This document shows positions 1 to 5,437 of a stretch of 5,437 nucleotides of DNA, one piece after another (positions within the stretch are counted from its first letter, which is position 1; each line of letters begins with the position of its first letter). The DNA is from DAOUVR01 sp034430535. GTDB lineage: Bacteria > Chloroflexota > Dehalococcoidia > E44-bin15. Location of the stretch: NCBI GenBank assembly GCA_964443325.1, contig CAYUCL010000071.1, positions 1 to 5,437 on the forward strand. Direction: 5' to 3'. The notes below the pieces were generated by a model. The model searched no databases. It saw nothing but the letters and a program-made list of their open reading frames with translations, and was not told where the DNA came from. A program made the position numbers and the translations under genes.

Positions 1-1534
1 CGATCATCTTGGCGCTATTCAGCGTTGCCGACGCCATGCGGGCTGGCTGATAGCCGTACTTGGTAGCGGGAGCGGGTGACATGCACGCCTGGTGCACCCA
101 TGTCCTCATTTCCTCAAGCGGATGATGGTGCCAGTACATGCCATTGGCGATCAGGACGGGGTCATTGCGCATGGAGGGATAGCCCAGACCCTGCCTGATA
201 CACTCGAACGCCTCCCGCATCACCTCGTCCTTCACCTGGGGATGCCAGCGGAAGGCAAAGGTGGGATTGGCTACCCGTACCATCCTCGCTGCCTGCAGGA
301 ACGCTGTTGTCAGGTCGTTGCAGGCATCGGAGCCATCCTTATTGACGCCGCCCAGTGTCCATACCCAGGTGCCCACTATACCCTGCAAGGCCTCAGCTCC
401 GCCCCTGGCCAAATAATGTCCCGTTTCATATGCGCGAATGAGGAACTCGCCTACCAGGTCAAGCGCCTCATCCTTGGTGAGAGTCTTCTCAATATTCACA
501 TCATTGTTATAATACGGCCAGCCATAGTAGTCGGGACGTGTGGGCCATGCCGACTCACTAGCCTCGAGCCTGGTCCATGTTTGTATGAAGTGTTGCATCT
601 GCAGATGCTCCTGGAAGGTCCTGGCTGGTTTCGCCGGCACCCGCTCGCAGGTCTCGGCGACCCTGAGCAGCTCCTCCTTGCGCTTCGGGTCTGGTTCGAA
701 GTTCTCCGCTATTATCCGCGCCAGCCTGGCATATCGCCTGGCGTGATTGATACACCCCTCAAGCACGATTTGCATTGCCTCCCAGTTGGGCAGCTTATCA
801 TAGAGCTCAAGCTCGGCACCATCTGGCGTGCCATCCAGTAGCTTGGCCTCAGCCTTGTCGATCTGCTCCTGGATGTCGTTGATCATGTCCTCAAATCCCT
901 TGCCACCACCCACCTTCTGGTCAGGTCCAAATATATACTCGTAATCCTTGCCCGAATAACCAAAGCTACCACCGGAGGGGAAACCCCACATAATCGTCGC
1001 CTTGGTGTACTTCACCGCATCCTCGGGCAGAATGAACCTGAACACATCCCCTACGCTATCACGAGGGTTCCAGTAGCTGTGGAGGTCAGACATTATCTTC
1101 AGGGACTCCTCCTTCGGCTCAGGGGTGAGCACGGGATCGTTATAGATCTCGTCATTGGAGAACCTGCTAGAGGCCACAATATAGTAGATGGTGTTTGGAA
1201 GTGCACCCTCAGTGGACACGATCTGCGAATGGTCGGTGATGAAAACAGTCCTGTTTTCCATCATATGCGCCAGGGCTTTAGCCCGCCTGAGCGAGATAGG
1301 GTCACCTTCATTCTCCTGCCACGATTCAGTGAATAGCTGAGGGCTCTCTATGTCTATCTTGAGACCCGGCTCATACTCCCCTCCCTTTCGCCCCTTCTTC
1401 CACGTTGCCTTTCTAAGGTAGTCCAGCCTCGGAGACCTCTTCTTCTCCGCCGCCCACCACCATGCTCTCTCCTTCTCCAGTTCCTCCACCGGCTTATCCG
1501 GCGCTCCACTTTGCTTTGCTGTTACCTCCGCCAT
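1..1534 (-). CDS. assA: Alkylsuccinate synthase-like glycyl radical enzyme, large subunit, copy 1 (C-terminal part beyond left edge)
   Basis: This is the most downstream of the three copies. I translated it by hand from the ATG at 1534; the frame stays open for 511 codons to the left edge, with no stop or frameshift. It aligns without gaps to the middle copy, with 26 differences (about 95% identity). It carries the AssA-like N-terminus (ERAWWWAAEKKRS), the PFL-like barrel region, and the active-site segment HQACMSPAPATKYGYQPAR with the thiyl-radical Cys484 and the expected fumarate-binding Arg499. The glycyl radical domain lies outside the window. The start is fixed by GAGGAGG 8 nt upstream of ATG. 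Differences from the middle copy include T490A, six residues after the catalytic Cys, and G376A/M378G. Residues 107-177 hold a cluster (A107S, N119I, D121A, T157P, A162G, A163D, I177T). By family knowledge the enzyme adds a hydrocarbon to fumarate in the cytoplasm under anoxic conditions. The family call is strong; alkane as the substrate class is inferred. Confidence 0.9.
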   Translation of the reverse strand, partial: MAEVTAKQSGAPDKPVEELEKERAWWWAAEKKRSPRLDYLRKATWKKGRKGGEYEPGLKIDIESPQLFTESWQENEGDPISLRRAKALAHMMENRTVFITDHSQIVSTEGALPNTIYYIVASSRFSNDEIYNDPVLTPEPKEESLKIMSDLHSYWNPRDSVGDVFRFILPEDAVKYTKATIMWGFPSGGSFGYSGKDYEYIFGPDQKVGGGKGFEDMINDIQEQIDKAEAKLLDGTPDGAELELYDKLPNWEAMQIVLEGCINHARRYARLARIIAENFEPDPKRKEELLRVAETCERVPAKPARTFQEHLQMQHFIQTWTRLEASESAWPTRPDYYGWPYYNNDVNIEKTLTKDEALDLVGEFLIRAYETGHYLARGGAEALQGIVGTWVWTLGGVNKDGSDACNDLTTAFLQAARMVRVANPTFAFRWHPQVKDEVMREAFECIRQGLGYPSMRNDPVLIANGMYWHHHPLEEMRTWVHQACMSPAPATKYGYQPARMASATLNSAKMI

Positions 1535-1646
1535 TTGCGTAACCTCCTCATTTTGGATTTTAAACTCACGTTTCTGAGATCCCTTCACTCCTCACCTGCA
1601 CTACCACCTCTCTTCCATGTCGTTCTCTCTCAGTATGAAGACAGAA
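1535..1646 (-). promoter_or_regulatory. Conserved 5' leader of assA copy 1
   Basis: This is the 112 nt upstream of the start codon, inside the predicted transcript. It matches the copy 2 leader at 108 of 112 positions, which is closer than sampled coding segments (about 88-92%). It contains a possible weak hairpin at 1555-1582 (GGAT and CTCA pairing with TGAG and ATCC, with a 6-nt bulge) directly upstream of the ribosome binding site. It also contains a five-codon ATG frame ending in TAG (1601-1618). No known riboswitch class is recognised. A regulatory role is inferred from conservation only. Confidence 0.4.
1543..1549 (-). promoter_or_regulatory. Ribosome binding site of assA copy 1
   Basis: On the minus strand, GAGGAGG followed by T lies 8 nt before the ATG at 1534. 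This near-perfect Shine-Dalgarno sequence sets the start at MAEVTAKQ rather than at the in-frame GTG 54 nt upstream. Confidence 0.88.
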
Positions 1647-1691
1647 AGCCGCTTATGTTTTTATATGTATTTATATATTGACCTTGATTAT

Positions 1692-1720
1692 ATTTTCTCA
1701 TTTCAACATCATTTTGTCAA
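1692..1720 (-). promoter_or_regulatory. Putative sigma-70-type promoter of assA copy 1
   Basis: On the minus strand, TTGACA (1720-1715, perfect -35) is followed after 17 nt by GAAAAT (1697-1692, 4 of 6 to TATAAT). The same pair and spacing occur in the other spacer. It lies just after the terminator and would give a leader of about 150 nt. A perfect TATAAT overlaps at 1692-1687, but at 22 nt from TTGACA, which is too far for standard spacing. The -10 choice is uncertain. Confidence 0.5.
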
Positions 1721-1763
1721 TGATTCGTGTGTAGCCTGACATCTTACCACTATCTAACTGTTT

Positions 1764-1801
1764 CAAAAAGAATAGGGCCCCCTGATATAATCGGAGGGCC
1801 C
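1764..1801 (-). terminator. Intrinsic terminator of assA copy 2
   Basis: On the minus strand, 32 nt after the TAA at 1834, a GGGCCC-based hairpin (1775-1801) has two 12-nt arms and a 3-nt loop. One T·G wobble and one C·A mismatch interrupt the upper stem. A CTTTTTG run (T tract at 1769-1765) follows after about 5 nt. The plus-strand reading has no T tract, so it is unidirectional. It ends copy 2 before the copy 1 promoter. The second spacer holds the same element in perfect form. Confidence 0.8.
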
Positions 1802-1833
1802 GCCAAACCGCTAATCGCTATCTTAACTTATCT

Positions 1834-4377
1834 TTATCCCAGACCTTGCACCGTTCTCTGTATGATATTGTCCTGTGTCTTGCGGCTGATATCCACAAAG
1901 TGAGCGCTGTACCCCGCTACTCGCACTATCAGCTCTTGATACTTCTCCGGCTCCCGCTGTGCCGCCCGCAATGTGGCATCATCCACCATGTTGAACTGCA
2001 CATGGTCCAACCCCAGGTCAGCCCACGTCTTCATGTACGCCTTCCATAGCTGATACCCCTTCTCCCCCGCTAGCTGCGTTGGTGACAGGCGCTGGTTCAG
2101 CAGGAATGCCCTACCATCGCTGATGTGGTTTATCTTGCCGGAGGACTTCAGCACCGCTGTCGGTCCCTTCTTGTCCAGACCAGGCCCGGGTGAGATGCCC
2201 CCGTCGTATAGGGCATCGCCCCATCTCCTGCCATTGGGCAAGGCATGAACCTGGTTGGAGAAGTGGATGTTGCCGCTCACATTCTCCGGCAGGGCTGGCC
2301 ATGGGTTGCCACATGGGTCTTTCAACTCGTGCGAGTGCCGGCTGATTTCCCTGAGGCAGCGCACCATTATGTCGTCCACATAATCGTCATCGTTGCCCCA
2401 CTTGGGAGCGTTCTTGACGAAGTCAAGGCGCATCTCCTCGTAGCCCTCCCAGTTGGCTTCAAGGGCGGTTATCAACTGGTCCATGGTGTACTTATTCTCG
2501 TCAAAAACTAGCTTTTTTACCGCTGCAAGGCTGTCTGGATTCTCCACCCAGGTGAAGAAGGTTTCCCAGCTATTGCCTCGCTCGCCAGACCTTGGGTCGA
2601 CGGCATCATATCCGCTCTCTATTGACCTCTCGGAGATACCTGACAGGAAAGGTCTACCCCAATTCTTGTGCGACTCGACTCTACCTTTGTTGATGATGCG
2701 CGCGCCGAAGTTCATCATCCACTCCATCTGCTTGACCCATGCCTCAAACAACTGCTCGAAGTCGGTGAACTGACGCGCATCCCCTGTCTTCGGTCCCATC
2801 TGCATCTGCAAACAGTGGTCATAGCCATTATGCAGGGCATACTCGATCATCTTGGCAGCATTCAGAGTTGCCGACGCCATGCGAGCTGGCTGGTAGCCAT
2901 ACTTGGTGGTGGGAGCGGGCGACATGCACGCCTGGTGTACCCATGTCCTCATCTCCTCAAGTGGATGATGGTGCCAGTACATGCCATTGGCGATCAGGAC
3001 GGGGTCATTGCGCATGGAGGGATAGCCCAACCCCTGCCGGATACACTCGAATATCTCCCGCATCACCTCGTCCTTCACCTGGGGATGCCAGCGGAAGGCG
3101 AAGGTGGGGTTGGCTACCCGTACCATCCTCGCCGCCTGCAGGAAGGCTATCGTCAGGTCGTTGCAGGCATCGGAGCCATCCTTATTGACGCCGCCCATTG
3201 TCCACACCCAGGTGCCGACTATGCCCTGCAAGGCCTCAGCCCCCATTCTGCCCAAATAATGTCCCGTTTCGTAGGCTCGGATGAGGAACTCGCCTACCAG
3301 GTCAAGCGCCTCATCCTTGGTGAGAGTCTTCTCAATATTCACATCATTGTTGTAATAGGGCCAACCATAGTAGTCGGGACGCGTAGGCCACGCCGACTCA
3401 AGGGCCTCAAGCCTAGTCCATGTCTGGATGAAGTGCTGCATCTGCAGATGCTCCTGGAAGGTTCTGGCCGGCTTCGCTGGTACCTGCTCGCAGGTCTCGG
3501 CAATCCTGAGCAGTTCCTCCTTGCGTTTGGCGTCCGGTTCGAAATTCTCCGCTATTATCCGCGCCAGCCTGGCATATCGCCTGGCGTGATTGATGCACCC
3601 CTCCAGTACGATCTGCATTGCCTCCCAGTTGGGCAGCTTATCGTAAAGGTCAAGCTCAGCGCCGTCTGGAGTGCCATCCAGTAGCTTAGCCTCAGCCTTG
3701 TCGATCTGCTCCTGGATCTCGTTGATCATGTCCTCAAATCCCTTGCCACCACCTACCTTCTGGTCTGGGCCGAAGATGTACTCATAGTCCTTGCCCGAAT
3801 AACCAAAGCTGCCACCGGAAGGAAACCCCCACATAATAGTTGCCTTGATGTACTTCACCGCATCCTCAGGTAGAATAAACCTGAACACGGCCGCAACACT
3901 GTCACGAGTGTTCCAGTAGTTGTGCAGGTCAGACATTATCTTCAGGGATTCCTCCTTCGGTTCAGGGGTGAGGATGGGATCGTTGTATATCTCATCATTG
4001 GAGAATCTACTACTATCCACATTGTAGTAAAGCGTGTTCGGAAGGGCTCCCTCAGTAGCCACGATCTGCGAATGGTCGGTGATGAAAACGGTCCTGTTTT
4101 CCATCATGTGTGCCAGGGCTTTAGCCCGCCGCAGCGAGATGGGGTCAGCTTCGTTCTCCTGCCACGATTCAGTGAATAGCTGAGGGCTCTCTATGTCTAT
4201 CTTGAGACCTGGCTCATACTCCCCTCCCTTTCGCCCCTTCTTCCATGCCGCCTTCCTCAGGTAGTCCAGCCTCGGCGACCTCTTCTTCTCCGCTGCCCAC
4301 CACCATGCTCTCTCCTTCTCAAGCTCTTCTACTGGCTTATCCGGCGCTCCACTTTGCTTTGCCATTACCTCTGCCAT
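1834..4377 (-). CDS. assA: Alkylsuccinate synthase-like glycyl radical enzyme, large subunit, copy 2 (complete, 847 aa)
   Basis: This is a complete fumarate-adding glycyl radical enzyme. Residues about 60-690 form the PFL-like barrel and about 715-830 the glycine radical domain. Visible catalytic features are Cys484 in HQACMSPAPTTKYG, Arg499 (Cys+15, as BssA Cys493/Arg508), Trp604 (BssA Trp613), Val700 (BssA Val709) and Gly822 in RVAGYSAHF (BssA Gly829). Length is close to that of BssA and AssA, at about 850-865 aa. A single Cys followed by MSP excludes pyruvate formate-lyase, which has adjacent cysteines. Ala483 and Phe608 stand where BssA has Leu492 and Ile617, and the Trp-rich N-terminus resembles AssA, so alkylsuccinate synthase is preferred over benzylsuccinate synthase. 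I chose ATG 4377 because GAGGAGG lies 8 nt upstream; an in-frame GTG at 4431 would add 18 residues but has a weak site. The stop is TAA. Its own promoter and terminator flank it. Activity would need an AssD/BssD-type radical SAM activase, which is not in the window. Confidence 0.95.
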   Translation of the reverse strand: MAEVMAKQSGAPDKPVEELEKERAWWWAAEKKRSPRLDYLRKAAWKKGRKGGEYEPGLKIDIESPQLFTESWQENEADPISLRRAKALAHMMENRTVFITDHSQIVATEGALPNTLYYNVDSSRFSNDEIYNDPILTPEPKEESLKIMSDLHNYWNTRDSVAAVFRFILPEDAVKYIKATIMWGFPSGGSFGYSGKDYEYIFGPDQKVGGGKGFEDMINEIQEQIDKAEAKLLDGTPDGAELDLYDKLPNWEAMQIVLEGCINHARRYARLARIIAENFEPDAKRKEELLRIAETCEQVPAKPARTFQEHLQMQHFIQTWTRLEALESAWPTRPDYYGWPYYNNDVNIEKTLTKDEALDLVGEFLIRAYETGHYLGRMGAEALQGIVGTWVWTMGGVNKDGSDACNDLTIAFLQAARMVRVANPTFAFRWHPQVKDEVMREIFECIRQGLGYPSMRNDPVLIANGMYWHHHPLEEMRTWVHQACMSPAPTTKYGYQPARMASATLNAAKMIEYALHNGYDHCLQMQMGPKTGDARQFTDFEQLFEAWVKQMEWMMNFGARIINKGRVESHKNWGRPFLSGISERSIESGYDAVDPRSGERGNSWETFFTWVENPDSLAAVKKLVFDENKYTMDQLITALEANWEGYEEMRLDFVKNAPKWGNDDDYVDDIMVRCLREISRHSHELKDPCGNPWPALPENVSGNIHFSNQVHALPNGRRWGDALYDGGISPGPGLDKKGPTAVLKSSGKINHISDGRAFLLNQRLSPTQLAGEKGYQLWKAYMKTWADLGLDHVQFNMVDDATLRAAQREPEKYQELIVRVAGYSAHFVDISRKTQDNIIQRTVQGLG

Positions 4378-4489
4378 TTGAGTAACCTCCTCTTTTTGGA
4401 TTTTAAACTCACGTTTCTGAGATCCCTTCACTCCTTACCTGCACTACCACCTCTCTTCCATGTCGTTCTCTCTCAGTATGGAGACAGAA
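4378..4489 (-). promoter_or_regulatory. Conserved 5' leader of assA copy 2
   Basis: This is the counterpart of the copy 1 leader, with only four differences in 112 nt and no gaps. The same possible hairpin (4398-4425) and the same five-codon frame MEERW (4461-4444) are present. The outer part of the spacer, around the -10 region (about 4500-4535), has diverged with a net 4-nt length difference, so the conservation is local to this leader. Confidence 0.4.
4386..4392 (-). promoter_or_regulatory. Ribosome binding site of assA copy 2
   Basis: On the minus strand, GAGGAGG lies 8 nt before the ATG at 4377. It decides the start at MAEVMAKQ over the upstream in-frame GTG at 4431. Confidence 0.9.
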
Positions 4490-4530
4490 TGCTTCTTATG
4501 CTTTTATAGTTATTTATCAATATTGATTTC

Positions 4531-4559
4531 ATTTTCTCACTTCCACGCCATTTTGTCAA
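4531..4559 (-). promoter_or_regulatory. Putative sigma-70-type promoter of assA copy 2
   Basis: On the minus strand, TTGACA (4559-4554) and GAAAAT (4536-4531) are separated by 17 nt, as in the copy 1 spacer. The region just downstream is AT-rich. The expected start near 4524 gives a leader of about 145 nt before the ATG at 4377. No operator-like inverted repeat was seen next to it. Confidence 0.5.
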
Positions 4560-4602
4560 TGCTTCGTGTGCAGCCTGACGTCTTACCACTGTCTAACTGT
4601 TT

Positions 4603-4640
4603 CAAAAAGAATCGGGCCCCCTGATTATATCAGGGGGCCC
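4603..4640 (-). terminator. Intrinsic terminator of assA copy 3
   Basis: On the minus strand, a perfect 12-bp stem (GGGCCCCCTGAT paired with ATCAGGGGGCCC) with a 3-nt loop lies at 4640-4614. It is followed within 5 nt by a T run (4608-4604). It sits about 33 nt downstream of the copy 3 stop and upstream of the copy 2 promoter. It is the strongest structural element in the spacer and supports separate transcription of each copy. Confidence 0.87.
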
Positions 4641-4672
4641 TCCAAACCGCTAACCGCTGTCGTAACTTATCT

Positions 4673-5437
4673 TTAGCCTAATCCTTGCACCGTCCTCTGT
4701 ATGATATTATCCTGAGTCTTGCGGCTGATATCAACAAAGTGCGCACTGTATCCTGCTACCCGCACTATCAGCTCTTGATACTTCTCTGGCTCACGCTGCG
4801 CCGCCCGCAACGTGGCATCATCCACCATGTTGAACTGAACATGGTCCAGCCCGAGGTCAGCCCATGTCTTCATGTATGCTTTCCATAGCTGATACCCCTT
4901 CTCCCCCGCTAGCTGCGTCGGAGACAAACGCTGGTTCAGCAGGAACGCCCTACCATCGCTAATGTGGTTTATCTTTCCGCATGACTTCAGCACCGCCGTT
5001 GGTCCCTTCTTGTCCAGTCCAGGGCCGGGTGAGACACCTCCATCATACAGTGCATCGCCCCATCTCCTGCCATTGGGCAGTGCATGGACCTGGTTGGAGA
5101 AGTGGATGTTGCCGCTCACATTCTCCGGCAGGACAGGCCATGGATTGCCGCATGGGTCCTTTAACTCGTGGGAGTGACGGCTCGCTTCACGCAGGCAGCG
5201 CACCATTATGTCGTCCACATAGTCGTCATCATTGCCCCACTTGGGAGCGTTTTTGACGAAGTCAAGGCGCATCTCCTCATATCCCTCCCAGTTGGCTTCG
5301 AGAGCGGTGAGCAACTGGTCCATGGTGTACTTCTTCTCGTCAAATACCAGCTTCTTCACCGCAGCCAGGCCATCCACATTCTCCACCCAGGTGAAGAAGG
5401 TGACCCAGCTATTGCCTCGCTCGCCAGACCTCGGGTC
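4673..5437 (-). CDS. assA: Alkylsuccinate synthase-like glycyl radical enzyme, large subunit, copy 3 (N-terminal part beyond right edge)
   Basis: This is the most upstream copy. Only the last 254 residues plus the TAA stop lie in the window, and the frame is open to the right edge. An apparent start at 5386 is an internal GTG (the Val of FTWVEN), not a real start. The segment contains the fumarate-pocket region (NSWVTFFTW, with the Trp matching BssA Trp613), PENVSGN, and the full glycine radical domain ending RVAGYSAHF...RTVQGLG. It differs from the middle copy at nine positions, in middle-copy numbering E605V, P614V, S616G, N628K, I636L, I678A, A695V, I728V and S746C (about 96% identity). 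The catalytic Cys region lies outside the window, so activity cannot be judged, but no damage is seen. A perfect terminator hairpin follows the stop at 33 nt. Confidence 0.93.
   Translation of the reverse strand, partial: DPRSGERGNSWVTFFTWVENVDGLAAVKKLVFDEKKYTMDQLLTALEANWEGYEEMRLDFVKNAPKWGNDDDYVDDIMVRCLREASRHSHELKDPCGNPWPVLPENVSGNIHFSNQVHALPNGRRWGDALYDGGVSPGPGLDKKGPTAVLKSCGKINHISDGRAFLLNQRLSPTQLAGEKGYQLWKAYMKTWADLGLDHVQFNMVDDATLRAAQREPEKYQELIVRVAGYSAHFVDISRKTQDNIIQRTVQGLG

Larger units (their letters stand above)
1..2598. repeat. Tandem repeat unit, left part (pairs with 2844-5437)
   Basis: This segment repeats at 2844-5437. The offset is 2843 nt through the copy 1 coding region and leader, and 2839 nt through the end of copy 2, including terminator and stop. 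The net 4-nt change lies in the spacer near the -10 region. The repeat includes coding and spacer DNA, so the duplicated unit was a whole gene with its promoter and terminator. Divergence is spread along the unit with no coding gaps. Confidence 0.93.
2844..5437. repeat. Tandem repeat unit, right part (pairs with 1-2598)
   Basis: This is the second arm of the direct repeat. It covers the N-terminal 511 codons of copy 2, the 295-bp spacer and the C-terminal part of copy 3. No insertion sequence, transposase or short terminal repeat was seen at either junction. Duplication by unequal recombination between earlier copies is the simplest explanation. Confidence 0.93.

Noticed and set aside
92..841. 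Plus-strand open frame of 249 codons
   Set aside because: It lies antisense to assA copy 1, whose minus-strand frame is intact with clear catalytic motifs. The frame has no recognisable domain or good ribosome site.
2668..3684. Plus-strand open frame of 338 codons
   Set aside because: It is antisense to assA copy 2 and resembles the 92-841 frame only because the underlying genes are duplicates. It shows no domain and is explained by minus-strand codon bias.
1834..4377. Pyruvate formate-lyase, glycerol dehydratase or choline TMA-lyase identity
   Set aside because: The active site has a single Cys in ACMSP with Arg at +15, the fumarate-adding signature. It lacks the adjacent Cys pair of pyruvate formate-lyase and the GCV/GCT-type motifs of the other families.
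5386..5437. Start of copy 3 at the GTG at 5386
   Set aside because: The frame continues upstream with conserved residues (DPRSGERGNSW) to the window edge, so the GTG is an internal valine.
1..5437. CRISPR array, transposon or phage elements behind the repetition
   Set aside because: The only repetition is the 2.84-kb gene-plus-spacer unit. There are no short regular repeats, transposase, integrase or terminal inverted repeats.

Overview
The window holds three head-to-tail copies of one gene on the minus strand. Each copy encodes the large catalytic subunit of a fumarate-adding glycyl radical enzyme (X-succinate synthase group). The best fit is alkylsuccinate synthase alpha subunit (AssA, also called MasD), a close relative of benzylsuccinate synthase BssA. 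In transcription order: a copy entering from the right edge (4673-5437, last 254 residues), a complete copy (1834-4377, 847 aa), and a copy running off the left edge (1-1534, first 511 residues). The complete protein has the catalytic Cys (C484), the fumarate-binding Arg 15 residues later (R499) and the C-terminal glycyl radical motif RVAGY (G822). Such enzymes start anaerobic alkane or alkylbenzene degradation by adding the hydrocarbon across the double bond of fumarate.

Between genes lie two spacers of 299 and 295 bp with the same layout, read on the minus strand. Each has an intrinsic terminator for the upstream copy, a sigma-70-like promoter (TTGACA, 17 nt, GAAAAT), a leader of about 145 nt, a GAGGAGG ribosome binding site and the ATG. 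Each copy therefore looks like a self-contained monocistronic cassette, and the cassette with its spacer has been tandemly duplicated with a period of about 2.84 kb. The copies are related but not identical: 26 differences in 511 residues between the left and middle copies, and 9 in 254 between the middle and right copies. No small subunit (AssB/C, BssB/C type), activating enzyme or CoA-pathway gene is visible.

The strong Shine-Dalgarno sequences, sigma-70-like promoters and intrinsic terminators point to a bacterium of moderate GC content and anaerobic lifestyle. A sulfate reducer of the Desulfobacterota, a Chloroflexota member or a clostridial hydrocarbon degrader would all fit. The sequence alone does not decide the phylum. 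The plus strand carries no convincing gene; its long open frames are antisense shadows of the assA copies.
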